A DNA stretch of 64,000 bases from Halarcobacter anaerophilus (GCF_006459125.1 NZ_CP041070.1:2542001-2606000), one strand, 5' to 3'. Positions 45,411-55,212 are shown, counted from the first letter of the stretch. Notes: generated from the letters alone by a model not told the origin. Translations and numbers: made by a program.

Positions 45411-47555
45411 TTAAGTTTTGGTTTTTACCGTGATTTTTTTGACTCTTAGAAGCTCTTTTGCTGCATTTAACTGAGGTGAATTTAATATATCATTTAACTG
45501 CAACTCTTTTTGGGAAGGCGTCGGGTTTACAACTTTATTCATATCTGCAACACAACCTGAGCCAACTTCAATATCTTCAATCATAGAACCTGTTTCATTT
45601 TCATTATTTTCCAAAGCATCAGGTTCTTTTTTCTCCTCTTTTACTTCGCTTTGGAAATCAGACTTTTTTTCAACACTCTCCTGTGTAGGTTCTGCTTTTA
45701 TAAATTTAATCTCAATATCATTACCGAAAATATCATATATAAAGAGTTTTAATACTCCATAATGTTTAAGCAGAGTTTTTCTTTCGTCTCCTACGGCATA
45801 AGAGCTTATCTCTAATCTTTTATCTTCAAAATTTTTATATAAAAAGTTTTTTTCAAAAAGTTCCCCTAAATCATAATCTCTTTCATAAACTTTTTCGATA
45901 AGTTTTTTATATAAACGTTCATTTTCACTAAGCTGTTTTGGTTCTTCTTCAACTTGCGGTTCTACAATAGGCTCATAAACAACCTCTTCTACTTCCTCTT
46001 TAGAAGGCTCTTCGTTAATTTCCTCTTTTTCTTCTTTTTCAACAGGAGCTTCTTTTAATTCTTCAATTTTTAAAGGTTCTTCAAGCTTTACGGATTCTTC
46101 AAGCTTTTCCTCTACGGCTTCAAAATCATCACTCTCTTCAAATTCATCAAAAGGAGTAGGAAAAGCATAAGGACTGCTTTTTTGAACAAAAGACTCTTTT
46201 ACACTCTCTTTACTCTCTTCTTTTTCTTCATTTTGTAGTTCTTCTAAACTTTCAACTTCTTCTATAGGAGGAACAGTAGGTATTGCATTTACGCTATCAA
46301 TAGAAAGTGTTGTTTCATTTTCTACATTGATTATCTCATCATTTGGATTATCAATTTGCTTTTTATTCTCAAAATATTGTTTATCTAAAGTAACTTTTTG
46401 ATCATCATAAACATGATTTTTATCATTAACAGAGTGTTCAATCACTTTTTTTGTGGAGATAGCCTCTTTTACGACAGGTTTAACTTCTATCTCTTCAACT
46501 TGATTGATAATATCATCAATAGTTTTTAAATTTGTTGCTTCAATCATTTTAGACAGAGTTAAAATCAGAACAAAACCTCCGTCTGAATTCATAGACAAAA
46601 GATGTTTTGCATCACTTAAAATTCTAAAAAATCTATCAAAAACAAGAAGATCGAATCTTGCATCTTTTTCCAGCATTTTCTGTTTTAAATAGATTGTCAT
46701 TTCATCGCAAACTTGTGAAATTTCATAGTTTTCAAGCTCTTTTACAATCTCAAAAGTATCACCTTTTTTAAGAATGATATCAAAAAGTTTTTCCATAAGT
46801 TTAGGTTCAATAAGACCTAACATATCTACGACTGCAGTTGTCGTAACTTTGCCTTTTGAGAAAATTATTGCTTGATCTAAAAGAGTCAAAGTATCTCTTA
46901 AACTTCCCTGCCCGCTTCTTGTAAGAATCTCAAGAGCAGGTGTTTCAAAATCAATATTCTCTTCATTTAAAATATGTGAAAGATGATGTAAAACATCGGA
47001 AGGTGCAATTTTATTAAATCTAAAATGTTGCGTTCTGCTAAGAATTGTTGCAGGAAGTTTAAGAGGATCGGTTGTTGCTAAAATAAATTTCACAAACCCA
47101 GGAGGTTCTTCCAAGGTTTTAAGAAGAGCGTTAAAAGCTTGAGTTGTAAGCATATGAACCTCATCTATAATAAAAACTTTGAATCTTGCACTGCTTGGTT
47201 TGTATTTCGTATGTTCAATTAAATCTTTAATATCATCGATACCTCTGTTTGAAGCGGCATCCATCTCTATAATATCTAAGTGTCTGTTTGCATTTGCACT
47301 TTTACAGTTTTCACAAACTTCACAAGGTTTTGATGTCGGTCCGTTTGAACATAAGAGTGCTTTTGCCATAATTCTTGCCGTACTGGTTTTCCCTGAACCT
47401 CTAAGTCCTGAGAAGAGATATGCATGTGATAATCTATTTGAATCAAGAGCCAAAGACAGAGTTTGGGAAATAGTACTTTGACCAACTAAATCCTCAAATC
47501 TTTTCGGTCTGTATTTTAATGCTAAAACCTTCTTTTCCATCTGTTCTTCACTCAT
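45411..47555 (-). CDS. dnaX: DNA polymerase III subunit gamma/tau
   Basis: Clamp-loader ATPase subunit, 714 residues. Walker A GLRGSGKTS (50-58), zinc ligands Cys69, 78, 81 and 84, Walker B DEVH (130-133) and the sensor-1 region TTDPLKLPATILSRTQ are intact. The region from about 420 to 580 is a very Glu/Lys-rich linker of low complexity, longer than in many relatives, before the tau-like C-terminal part. It overlaps the end of murI by 8 bases. I see no obvious slippery heptamer with downstream hairpin for a gamma form, but did not exclude it. Confidence 0.94.
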   Translation of the reverse strand: MSEEQMEKKVLALKYRPKRFEDLVGQSTISQTLSLALDSNRLSHAYLFSGLRGSGKTSTARIMAKALLCSNGPTSKPCEVCENCKSANANRHLDIIEMDAASNRGIDDIKDLIEHTKYKPSSARFKVFIIDEVHMLTTQAFNALLKTLEEPPGFVKFILATTDPLKLPATILSRTQHFRFNKIAPSDVLHHLSHILNEENIDFETPALEILTRSGQGSLRDTLTLLDQAIIFSKGKVTTTAVVDMLGLIEPKLMEKLFDIILKKGDTFEIVKELENYEISQVCDEMTIYLKQKMLEKDARFDLLVFDRFFRILSDAKHLLSMNSDGGFVLILTLSKMIEATNLKTIDDIINQVEEIEVKPVVKEAISTKKVIEHSVNDKNHVYDDQKVTLDKQYFENKKQIDNPNDEIINVENETTLSIDSVNAIPTVPPIEEVESLEELQNEEKEESKESVKESFVQKSSPYAFPTPFDEFEESDDFEAVEEKLEESVKLEEPLKIEELKEAPVEKEEKEEINEEPSKEEVEEVVYEPIVEPQVEEEPKQLSENERLYKKLIEKVYERDYDLGELFEKNFLYKNFEDKRLEISSYAVGDERKTLLKHYGVLKLFIYDIFGNDIEIKFIKAEPTQESVEKKSDFQSEVKEEKKEPDALENNENETGSMIEDIEVGSGCVADMNKVVNPTPSQKELQLNDILNSPQLNAAKELLRVKKITVKTKT

Positions 47556-48345
47556 TTTCTTCCTTTATTTCTATCTTGCCGCCGTCTTGCCAGTTTTCCA
47601 AAATTATATTTATCATATCTTTTTTAATTTTTCCCGTATAAAAAACTTCTATTTTAAGCTCACTTCTATCGCAGTGCCCTTTTTTTGAGCACAATTCATC
47701 TAATCTTCTTGCTATTGCTTCTCCTGTCTCTATAAGTTCGATATTTGCTCCCATAATATCCCTTATTACATCGCTTATTAAAGGGTAATGGGTACAACCT
47801 AAAACAATAGTGTCAACCCCGTTTTCTTTCATAGGGTCAAGCCATTTTTTCAACATTGCATGGGTATCTGGATGAAAAATTTTTCCGTCTTCTATTTGAT
47901 CCATTAATCCTGCACAAGCTGTTTCATAAACATTAATTTCCGAATCTTTAGACAATTTTGCGACTAAATCTTTGTATTTTTCTCCATTTAGCGTTGCAGG
48001 AGTTGCCAAAACACCTATATTTTTTGTTTGTGTTTTTGAGATTGCGGGTTTAACTCCGGGTTCTGTTCCTATTACAATCAGATTTTTAAACTTTTGTCTT
48101 AACTCTTTTATTGCAGCAGATGTAGCAGTATTGCAAGCTACTATCAAAGCCTCTATTTCATACTTTCTTAAAAGATAGTTTGTGATATTCAAACTTCTAT
48201 TTAATATCTGCTCTTTTGATTTTTCTCCGTAAGGAGCAAAAAGAGTATCAGCTATATAAAATATCTCTGCACCTTTAAAAAATTTGCTTATTGCTTCTAC
48301 TACGGTTAAACCGCCTAGACCAGAATCAAAAACTCCTACTTTCAA
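47548..48345 (-). CDS. murI: Glutamate racemase
   Basis: Makes D-glutamate for peptidoglycan. 265 residues. Both catalytic cysteines are there, in VACNTATSAA and LGCTHYPLI, as is the N-terminal DSGLGGLTV. First gene of a murI-dnaX pair with overlapping ends. The upstream gap to the divergent UDG-like gene (139 bases) should hold its promoter. Confidence 0.96.
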   Translation of the reverse strand: MKVGVFDSGLGGLTVVEAISKFFKGAEIFYIADTLFAPYGEKSKEQILNRSLNITNYLLRKYEIEALIVACNTATSAAIKELRQKFKNLIVIGTEPGVKPAISKTQTKNIGVLATPATLNGEKYKDLVAKLSKDSEINVYETACAGLMDQIEDGKIFHPDTHAMLKKWLDPMKENGVDTIVLGCTHYPLISDVIRDIMGANIELIETGEAIARRLDELCSKKGHCDRSELKIEVFYTGKIKKDMINIILENWQDGGKIEIKEENE

Positions 48346-48484
48346 AAATTACCTTTATTTAAATTGGCATGATTATAGCAAAAAAGTTATAACTACTATG
48401 TTAAATTATAACAATATTTATACTAACGCTTCACTAAGTTTTTTAAAAGGATAATTTCTTTAATATCACAAAAAAAGGATACTT

Positions 48485-49147
48485 TTGTTTTCACATTTTC
48501 ACCCCTTTAAACCCTTTTTAAATAAAGATACAAAAGCTATAATAGTAGGAACACTTCCTCCTCCTAGATTTTGCACAAAAGAGTATAAAAAAGAGGATGT
48601 ACTTTTTTGTTACGGCTCAAAAGACAATCTTCTTTGGCAAATAATAGACAAAATATATAAACTTGATCTTCCTTTTGATAATACAAATGAAGCTGTAAGT
48701 AAAAGAGAAGAGTTTTTAAAAGAGTATAAAATAGGAATATGCGATATTGTGGATTCTTGCAAAAGAGAAAAAATAGATGCAAGTGATTTAGGAATGAAAG
48801 ATGTCAAGTTAAGAGATATTCTTTGGTTTTTAAAAGAGTATAAAGATATAAAAACTCTTATTTTTACGGGCAGTTATTCAAAAAATTCTCCTGAATACTT
48901 TTTTAGGCAAGTTTTAAAAGAGAATAAAATAGAGTATAAAGCAGTTGATAATAATACTCCTAAAATAAACTCTTTTATTTATGACAATAGAGCTTTTCAA
49001 ACTATAAGTTTAACTTCACCTTCAAATGCCGCTAATAGATATATAGGTTCAAATAAACTCTATAAAGAGAAAAAAGAGAAAAATTCCGCCTACTCTACCT
49101 TTGATTTTAGACTTGAGCAGTATGAAAAAGTTTTCAAAGCCCTTTAG
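48485..49147 (+). CDS. Uracil-DNA glycosylase superfamily protein
   Basis: 220 residues. The start VGTLPPPR with a downstream CYGSKDNLLWQII is the active-site pattern of MUG-like members of the superfamily (GxxPP and Phe/Tyr-x-x-x-N-x-W), and SLTSPSNAANR has the position of the DNA-intercalating motif. May remove damaged or mismatched bases, but several groups of this fold have no proven activity. TTG start with AAAGGATA upstream. Confidence 0.65.
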   Translation: MFSHFHPFKPFLNKDTKAIIVGTLPPPRFCTKEYKKEDVLFCYGSKDNLLWQIIDKIYKLDLPFDNTNEAVSKREEFLKEYKIGICDIVDSCKREKIDASDLGMKDVKLRDILWFLKEYKDIKTLIFTGSYSKNSPEYFFRQVLKENKIEYKAVDNNTPKINSFIYDNRAFQTISLTSPSNAANRYIGSNKLYKEKKEKNSAYSTFDFRLEQYEKVFKAL

Positions 49148-49222
49148 CTGAAATTTTACTTAAGAATATATTTAATTAATTTTTATTACAATAGTGAATG
49201 ATTATTCATTTAGGAGTTGCTT

Positions 49223-49318
49223 ATGTTTATTTCTGAAATAATGATGTTTGTAGTAGCTGGACTTGCTCTTTTTACTTTGGTTTCTTGGTTTATTACTTTT
49301 TTTGTAAAAGAAGATTAA
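49223..49318 (+). CDS. Small membrane protein of 31 residues (paralogue A)
   Basis: Starts MFISEIMMFV and ends ITFFVKED. One hydrophobic helix fills almost the whole protein, with a charged end FVKED. Good ribosome binding site AGGAG at 49212-49216 and a TACAAT -10-like element at 49187-49192. Without a gap, 13 of 29 positions equal those of the 30-residue ORF at 51952-52044, including MF, I, FV, GL, FT, S and FVK. Conservation between the two copies and a proper start signal argue that both are real. Function unknown. Confidence 0.7.
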   Translation: MFISEIMMFVVAGLALFTLVSWFITFFVKED

Positions 49319-49326
49319 TTAAAACT

Positions 49327-49355
49327 GTACTCAATCTAACTTTTAGATTGAGTAC
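49327..49355 (-). terminator. probable terminator of metNIQ
   Basis: A 13-base perfect stem, GTACTCAATCTAA with TTAGATTGAGTAC, loop CTT. Read leftwards the stem ends in AGTTTTAATT. It may also stop the small plus-strand gene. Confidence 0.65.
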
Positions 49356-49362
49356 ATAAAAT

Positions 49363-50187
49363 TTAGAATGCAGCTATAATAGCACCTTTATATTTCTCTT
49401 TTATAAAATCTTTTACCTCTTTTGAAGTAAGAACTTCATCTAAAGCTTTAATATAATCTTTATTTTCATTTCCCTCTTTTACTGCAACAATATTTGCATA
49501 AGGAGAATCTTTTGACTCAAGAACTATTGCATCATCTAATGGATTTAAATCTGCCGCTAAAGCATAGTTTGTATTAATAATTGCAGCATCAACTTCATCC
49601 AATATTCTTGGTAATTGAGGAGCATCTAACTCTTTTATAAAAAGATTTTTAGGGTTAGTTTTAATATCAAGTGCTGTTTTAAGAGCAACATCGTTAAATG
49701 TTAAAAGACCTTGTTTTTCTAAAATATCCAACGCTCTACTTTCGTTTGTAGGGTCATTAGGAACAGCAATAACTGCTTCATCTTTTAGTTCGTCTAATGA
49801 TTTGATTTTTTTAGAATAGAATCCCATTGGTTCTAAGTGAACACTTACGGTTTTTACTAAATGTGTTTTTTTATTTGAGTTAAACTCTGTTAAGTATGGA
49901 GAGTGTTGGAAAAAGTTTGCATCTAACTCCCCTTCATCTACCGCAATATTCGGTGTTACATAATCTGTAAATTCAACAATTTGTAAATCATACCCTTTTT
50001 TCTTTAAAAGTGGTTTTACAAACTCTAGAATCTCGGCATGAGGTACGGGAGTAGCTCCAACTTTAATAACTGTTTTAGCAGGTTCTGCTTGTTGAACAAC
50101 TTTTTCCTTTTTTTCTTCTTTTGTGCAAGCTGTAAGCCCTAAAGCCAATGCACCTGCTACTGCAATTTTTAAAAAATTTCTTAACAT
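49363..50187 (-). CDS. metQ: D-methionine-type ABC transporter substrate-binding lipoprotein
   Basis: 274 residues. The lipobox LTAC puts Cys21 or so at the lipidated N-terminus. The NlpA/MetQ family body is shown by VGATPVPHAEILEFVKPLL and VDEGELDANFFQHSPYL, and the conserved NDPTNESRAL. Captures methionine or a related compound for MetNI. Last gene of the metN-metI-metQ operon. Confidence 0.93.
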   Translation of the reverse strand: MLRNFLKIAVAGALALGLTACTKEEKKEKVVQQAEPAKTVIKVGATPVPHAEILEFVKPLLKKKGYDLQIVEFTDYVTPNIAVDEGELDANFFQHSPYLTEFNSNKKTHLVKTVSVHLEPMGFYSKKIKSLDELKDEAVIAVPNDPTNESRALDILEKQGLLTFNDVALKTALDIKTNPKNLFIKELDAPQLPRILDEVDAAIINTNYALAADLNPLDDAIVLESKDSPYANIVAVKEGNENKDYIKALDEVLTSKEVKDFIKEKYKGAIIAAF

Positions 50188-50196
50188 ACATATCCT

Positions 50197-50835
50197 TTAT
50201 TTTTTTGTGATTTTATATAAATAATCCCCTGCACTTTGTACAAGTTGAACAAGAACTATTAATATAATAACCGTATAAATCATAGTATCGGTTTGAAATC
50301 TGTAGTATCCGTATTTAATAGCTACATCTCCTAAACCTCCACCGCCTACTGCTCCAGCCATAGCTGAAAACCCGATAACAGTAATCAATGTTAAAGTAAT
50401 TGCCGATATTATACTAGGTAAAGCTTCAACAAGCATTACTCTAAAAATAATTTGCCAATCACTAGCTCCAAATGATTTAGCAGCTTCAATAACTCCAAAA
50501 TCAACCTCTTTTAACGCACTCTCTATTAGTCTTGCGATAAAAGGCGCCGCACCTAAAGTAAGAGGAATAATTGCAGCAGTCGTACCGATACTTTTTCCTA
50601 TTAAAAATTTTGTTAAAGGGAAAAGTACAATCATTAGGATGATAAAAGGGAAAGATCTTAAGGTGTTTATAATTACATCAAGTACTGAATAAATTTTTAA
50701 ATTTTGTCTTAATCCCCCTTTTGAGGTCAGAATTAAAATTATTGCTAAAAGAAATCCTATAACAACAGCCAAAAAAGTAGAAACGAAAGACATATAAATA
50801 GTTTCACCAAGTGCCGGCACTAAAATATCAACCAT
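50197..50835 (-). CDS. metI: Methionine ABC transporter permease
   Basis: About 212 residues from the ATG at 50835; an upstream TTG at 50850 is rejected because the ribosome binding site GGGAGG lies between them. Five helices and an EAA loop (EAAKSFGASDWQIIFRVMLVEALP). Overlaps the metN stop (TAATG). The SFPFIILMIVLFPLTK segment is typical of MetI. Confidence 0.93.
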   Translation of the reverse strand: MVDILVPALGETIYMSFVSTFLAVVIGFLLAIILILTSKGGLRQNLKIYSVLDVIINTLRSFPFIILMIVLFPLTKFLIGKSIGTTAAIIPLTLGAAPFIARLIESALKEVDFGVIEAAKSFGASDWQIIFRVMLVEALPSIISAITLTLITVIGFSAMAGAVGGGGLGDVAIKYGYYRFQTDTMIYTVIILIVLVQLVQSAGDYLYKITKK

Positions 50836-51791
50836 TATAAAACCTCCCAAACGATGTCATGCTTTTTGATATATTCAATAACGCTTTGTTCTTCTTCATC
50901 TTTTACGTTTATAACCATATTTCCTATAATATGAGAGTTTACCTCTTCAAGTTTTCCCCATACTATATTGAAATCCATATCAAGCTCTCTTGCCATAGTA
51001 GTTATAAAAGATTTATGAGCATTTTTTTTAGGAAAATAGAGTTTAATATTTACCCCTTTTTTAGGTACGACTTCAACTTCGCCTAAAAACTCTTTCATCT
51101 TTTCATCCGGTTTTAAAAATAGATCTTCCGTGTTATCAAAACCTATGATATTGCCGTGTTCCAATAAAAGCGCTTTTTGTGCAATCTGTTTTACAACATC
51201 CATTTCATGAGTTACCAAAACAATGGTAATATTCAATTTTTTATTAATCTTTTTTAAAAGATTTAAAATTGACGTTGTAGTATTTGGATCAAGAGCCGAT
51301 GTTGCCTCGTCTGATAATAAAACTTGAGGTTCCAAAGTCAAAGCTCTGGCTATAGCCACTCTTTGTTTTTGACCGCCGCTTAGCTGATTTGGATAAGAGT
51401 TTAGTTTACTTTTAAGACCTACTAAGGATAAAAGCTCTTTTACTTTTTTATCAATTTCATCTTTAGAGTAACCCCAAAGCTGCATTGGTAGAGCAACATT
51501 TTCATATACGTTTTTTCTTTGAATCAGTGAAAAGTGTTGAAAAATCATACCAATATTTTTTCTAAAACTTCGTAACTGCTCTTTACCTAACTCTTTTATC
51601 TCTTTACTATTAACTTTTAAAGAACCAGAACTATACTCTTCAAGTCCGTTCATACATCTTAAAAGTGTAGATTTTCCTGCTCCTGAGTGACCTACAATAG
51701 CAAAAATCTCACCGGCTTTTATATCAATAGAGATATCGTTTAGTACTTTTGAACTGCCGTAAAATTTATTCAAATTTTTAATACTAATCAT
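50835..51791 (-). CDS. metN: Methionine ABC transporter ATP-binding protein
   Basis: 318 residues. Walker [10 protein letters not shown], signature LSGGQKQR, Walker [14 protein letters not shown]. The C-terminal 80 residues form the NIL regulatory domain ([20 protein letters not shown]), which in MetN binds methionine and inhibits transport. First gene of the operon. Confidence 0.94.
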   Translation of the reverse strand: MISIKNLNKFYGSSKVLNDISIDIKAGEIFAIVGHSGAGKSTLLRCMNGLEEYSSGSLKVNSKEIKELGKEQLRSFRKNIGMIFQHFSLIQRKNVYENVALPMQLWGYSKDEIDKKVKELLSLVGLKSKLNSYPNQLSGGQKQRVAIARALTLEPQVLLSDEATSALDPNTTTSILNLLKKINKKLNITIVLVTHEMDVVKQIAQKALLLEHGNIIGFDNTEDLFLKPDEKMKEFLGEVEVVPKKGVNIKLYFPKKNAHKSFITTMARELDMDFNIVWGKLEEVNSHIIGNMVINVKDEEEQSVIEYIKKHDIVWEVL

Positions 51792-51951
51792 AAAACATCC
51801 TTATTAGAGGGGAATGTTATTCAAACTTTTATAAAGATAATGTTAAGTAAATATACAACTAGGCAAATTATATTTAAAAATAAAGTTTTAAATCGTATGA
51901 TATCTTTATTAATCTCATTTTTTTAAGTAAACTAAATAAAAAGGATTTAAA

Positions 51952-52044
51952 ATGTTTTTAACTCAAATTGCAATTTTTGTAATATGCGGCTTAGTTGCTT
52001 TTACAGTAATAAGCGGTATCGTAAGCATATTCGTAAAAGATTAA
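51952..52044 (+). CDS. Small membrane protein of 30 residues (paralogue B)
   Basis: Starts MFLTQIAIFVICGL and ends VSIFVKD. A single hydrophobic helix with a basic/acidic C-terminus. Ribosome binding site AAAAGGA at 51941-51947 or so. It is related to the 31-residue ORF at 49223-49318, at the other end of metNIQ; both are on the plus strand, opposite to metNIQ. A regulatory partner of a membrane complex is a reasonable guess, but nothing shows which. Confidence 0.7.
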   Translation: MFLTQIAIFVICGLVAFTVISGIVSIFVKD

Positions 52045-52052
52045 CACAAACT

Positions 52053-52358
52053 TTAGTGAAAAAGTTCTTTTTCTAAAACTCTTATATCACTTTCAACATT
52101 TTTTATATTTGTTGAAATATCTTCTAATGAATTTAATAATTTATTTCTGTCTAGTTTGTCAAACTCCAGATTCGTTTCAATACTGCTGCTAATTGCAGAA
52201 ATTACATATAAACGATTTTTAAACTTTTCAAACAATTCATTTGTCTGTTCTCGTTTCTGAAAGTTAAGATGATAAATCTCTTTTTTTAGTTTATAGACTT
52301 CTTTAAAAATAATCAAAAGTATGCAACAGTTGGTAAACACAAGCAATATTTCAACCAA
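52053..52358 (-). CDS. Membrane-anchored coiled-coil protein, unknown function
   Basis: 101 residues. N-terminal helix (about 3-18, ILLVFTNCCILLIIF), then a charged helical region with heptad-like spacing (EIYHLNFQKREQTNELFEKF; later NSLEDISTNIKNVESDIRVLEKEL). TTG start with AAAGGAG nine bases upstream. Convergent with small paralogue B, 8 bases apart. I do not recognise a family. Confidence 0.6.
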   Translation of the reverse strand: MVEILLVFTNCCILLIIFKEVYKLKKEIYHLNFQKREQTNELFEKFKNRLYVISAISSSIETNLEFDKLDRNKLLNSLEDISTNIKNVESDIRVLEKELFH

Positions 52359-52483
52359 TAAAAATTACTCCTTTACCCGTATTTTAATCATTTTTTTGAG
52401 ATAATTAGTTAATTACCTTAGCAATAATAGTATTACTATTTTTTGTTAAGTAACAGATTTGAGTGATGTACTTTTTTTATTTA

Positions 52484-52491
52484 TTGTACAA
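52484..52491. promoter_or_regulatory. TTGTACAA palindrome in the gap before the 58-residue HTH gene
   Basis: Same eight-base palindrome as upstream of frdC and prpB. The 230-base gap 52359-52588 is otherwise AT-rich with nothing else definite. Confidence 0.3.
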
Positions 52492-52588
52492 TTATTAAAA
52501 TAATCAAAAGGTAATTATTCCTTTTATTTGTAGAATTATAGTAAATAATTCCATGTATGTCAATACTTTTTAACAGGATTTTTATAAA

Positions 52589-52765
52589 ATGACAAAAAAA
52601 GAGCTAGCTCAAAGAATAAATGTAGATCCAAAAACTTTGAGAAACTGGGAAAAAACAAAACCAGAACTACTAAAACTAATATACTTGGGATTAGCTACAG
52701 AAGCACATTTGAAAGATGCTGAAAAATATATTGAGAAAATAAGGACGATAGATAAAATGTTGTAA
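52589..52765 (+). CDS. Small helix-turn-helix protein, 58 residues
   Basis: Starts MTKKELAQRINVDPKTLRNW, which reads as a helix-turn-helix of the type used to recognise DNA (ELAQRINVDPKTLRNWEK). The second half (HLKDAEKYIEKIRTIDKML) is an amphipathic helix that could dimerise. A weak ribosome binding site CAGGA lies 13 bases before the ATG. Convergent with rho. Targets unknown; TTGTACAA lies 98 bases upstream. Confidence 0.65.
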   Translation: MTKKELAQRINVDPKTLRNWEKTKPELLKLIYLGLATEAHLKDAEKYIEKIRTIDKML

Positions 52766-52816
52766 AAAATTATTTTATCTTTTTTCTTAGTTGAAAGTTA
52801 TTTTTTATAAATAAGT

Positions 52817-52842
52817 AAAAAAGCTTGAAAGTCAAGCCTTTT
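52817..52842 (-). terminator. terminator of rho
   Basis: GCTTGA and TCAAGC pair around AAG, extended by A/T pairs; the leftward strand ends in TTTTTTACTT. Confidence 0.75.
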
Positions 52843-52843
52843 A

Positions 52844-54187
52844 CTACTCATTCATTGAAGCGAAAAACTCTTCATTGTTTTTAGTTTTTTGCATTTTTGA
52901 ATACAAGAATTTAAGTGCTTCTACTTCATCCATTTGAGATATAGCATTTCTTAGTATCCAAGTTTTTTGTAAAATATCAGGTGTAAGAAGGATTTCCTCT
53001 TTTCTTGTTCCCGATTTGATAATATCAAGAGCAGGATAAACTCTTCTATTTGCTGCATTTCTACTTAATACGACTTCACTGTTACCTGTACCTTTAAACT
53101 CTTCAAAAATAACTTCGTCCATTTTTGAACCTGTTTCTATAAGAGCAGTTGAAATAATAGTCAGACTTCCGCCCTCTTCTATATTTCTTGCAGCACCGAA
53201 AAATCTTTTGGGTTTATGTAAAGCATTTGCATCAACCCCACCGCTTAATACTTTTCCTGAACTAGGAGTCACGGTATTATAAGCACGAGCTAATCTTGTG
53301 ATTGAATCAAGTAAAATTACAACATCTTTTTTCATTTCAACAAGTCTTTTTGCTTTTTCAATAACAATCTCGGCAACTCTTACATGGTTGTGAGCAGGAA
53401 GGTCAAATGTCGAAGAGTAAACCTCTCCTTTAACACTTCTTTGCATATCCGTAACCTCTTCAGGTCTCTCATCAATAAGTAAAACCATAAGATGTGTATC
53501 GGGATGATTTCTTGTAATCCCGTGAGCTAGTTCTTTTAAAAGCTCTGTTTTACCTGTTTTAGGAGGTGCTACGATAAGTCCTCTTTGTCCTTTTCCCATA
53601 GGTGCAAAAAGATCTAACATTCTTCCTGTCATTCTTGTTTGCTCATATTCAAATTTAAATCTCTCTGTAGGGAAAAGAGGAGTCAAGTTATCAAATAAAG
53701 GTCTGTTTTTTGATTCATTAATCGGAAGATAATTTATAGCTTCGATTTTAAGTAAAGCGTTATATTTTTCACTGTCTTTGTTTGGCGGTCTAACTTGCCC
53801 TGTTACAATATCGCCCGTTCTTAAAGCAAATTTTCTGATTTGTGTAGCAGATACGTATGAATCGTTTGAGGTGTCAGAAAAGTTACCGTCCATCGCTCTT
53901 AAGAATCCGAATCCTCCGTCTTTTATCTCTAAAATTCCCGTAAAAAGGATAAATCCACCCTGATCGATTTGAGATTTTAAAATATTAAACATCAAATCTT
54001 GTCTTTTTAATTCTTGTGGATTTTCTACATCTAAATCTTTTGCTATTTTTAGAAGATTTTCAAGGGGAAGTTCTCTTAACTGTTCAATCTTATAACCCTC
54101 TACGGGCACATGTGTTCTAGTCTTCTTTCCATTACCGTTAGAGGCTTTTGGATTTTTACTTTTTGTATGAGTTTTTGACTCTTCCAT
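52844..54187 (-). CDS. rho: Transcription termination factor Rho
   Basis: 447 residues. A short Lys/Asn/Gly-rich N-terminal tail, then the Rho N-terminal domain ([19 protein letters not shown]), cold-shock-like RNA-binding domain ([12 protein letters not shown]), and the RecA-like ATPase with P-loop [11 protein letters not shown] and Walker [14 protein letters not shown]. The Q-loop/R-loop region [20 protein letters not shown] is intact. Single gene with its own terminator. Confidence 0.96.
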   Translation of the reverse strand: MEESKTHTKSKNPKASNGNGKKTRTHVPVEGYKIEQLRELPLENLLKIAKDLDVENPQELKRQDLMFNILKSQIDQGGFILFTGILEIKDGGFGFLRAMDGNFSDTSNDSYVSATQIRKFALRTGDIVTGQVRPPNKDSEKYNALLKIEAINYLPINESKNRPLFDNLTPLFPTERFKFEYEQTRMTGRMLDLFAPMGKGQRGLIVAPPKTGKTELLKELAHGITRNHPDTHLMVLLIDERPEEVTDMQRSVKGEVYSSTFDLPAHNHVRVAEIVIEKAKRLVEMKKDVVILLDSITRLARAYNTVTPSSGKVLSGGVDANALHKPKRFFGAARNIEEGGSLTIISTALIETGSKMDEVIFEEFKGTGNSEVVLSRNAANRRVYPALDIIKSGTRKEEILLTPDILQKTWILRNAISQMDEVEALKFLYSKMQKTKNNEEFFASMNE

Positions 54188-54314
54188 TAGATTTTTTTGC
54201 CTTTAATAGATTTTACATATTAAGTTATGTAGTTTTCTGTAGTTTACGTTTAGTATTATTTAAGTAGCGTAATTTTAGTCTTTATTTTTAAATTTGTCAA
54301 TAAAACAAGTAGAC

Positions 54315-54349
54315 AAAAAAGGAAAGGTGCCTTTTACAGCACCTTTCCT
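54315..54349 (-). terminator. terminator of the peroxiredoxin gene
   Basis: AGGAAAGGTGC (54320-54330) pairs perfectly with GCACCTTTCCT (54339-54349). Leftward it is followed by a run of Ts, 54315-54320. Confidence 0.9.
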
Positions 54350-54360
54350 ATAAGTTTTTA

Positions 54361-54957
54361 TTATAAATCAGCTTCGTGTTTAGCAAGATATGAAGCAACA
54401 CCTTCTTTAGTATCTTTCATACCTTCATCACCTTTGTTCCATCCAGCAGGACAAACTTCACCATGTTCGTTAGTAAACTGCATAGTATCAACCATTCTAA
54501 TCATTTCATCAATATTTCTTCCAAGTGGTAAGTCATTGATAACTGCATGTCTTACAGTTCCGTCTTTGTCAATTAAAAATGAACCTCTAAGTGCAACAGA
54601 TTCTCCGAATAATACATCATAATCTCTAGAAATTTGTTTTGAAAGGTCAGAAACTAACGGAAATTTAACTCTTCCGATACCACCGTTTTCAACTGCTGTT
54701 TCTCTCCAAGCAAAGTGAGAATATTGAGAGTCGATTGAACAACCGATTACTTGAATTCCTCTTGATTCGAACTCTTCAATTCTTTTAGAGAATGCAATAA
54801 TTTCAGAAGGACAAACAAATGTAAAATCTAGTGGGTAGAAAAACAGTACCGCACCTTTTTCACCGATATTATCATATAAATTAAAATCCTCAACGATTTG
54901 ACCGTCTGCAAGTACAGCTGTTGCTGTGAAATCCGGAGCTTTTTTTGTTACTAACAT
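54361..54957 (-). CDS. 2-Cys peroxiredoxin (AhpC/Prx1 type)
   Basis: 198 residues. Peroxidatic Cys49 in FTFVCPSE and resolving Cys169 in GEVCPAGW mark a typical 2-Cys peroxiredoxin, which reduces hydrogen peroxide and organic peroxides in the cytoplasm. C-terminal YL motif-like ending SYLAKHEADL. The reductant, thioredoxin in most Campylobacterota, is not encoded here. Lone gene with its own strong terminator; the 255-base gap to the ferredoxin gene is AT-rich, must hold two promoters, and shows nothing more. Confidence 0.94.
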   Translation of the reverse strand: MLVTKKAPDFTATAVLADGQIVEDFNLYDNIGEKGAVLFFYPLDFTFVCPSEIIAFSKRIEEFESRGIQVIGCSIDSQYSHFAWRETAVENGGIGRVKFPLVSDLSKQISRDYDVLFGESVALRGSFLIDKDGTVRHAVINDLPLGRNIDEMIRMVDTMQFTNEHGEVCPAGWNKGDEGMKDTKEGVASYLAKHEADL

Positions 54958-55212
54958 GTAATTTCCTTTTTATAAAATTTGTTTTGAGATTGTAATTATA
55001 GTATAAATTTTTTAAAGAAAAAAAACTTTAAAACATAAATTTAAAATTTAAGACATACTTTATTTTTAGAAAAAAATTATCTTTTGTGAACAAGAATTAA
55101 TATGTTAACTTTTCTTAAATATAAATATTAATTTAACTTATATTCAGCAAATTTAAAGTTTAGTTTAATTTTTTCTGTGCTAAAGTTTTCTTAAAATTAC
55201 TAAGGAGTCAAG

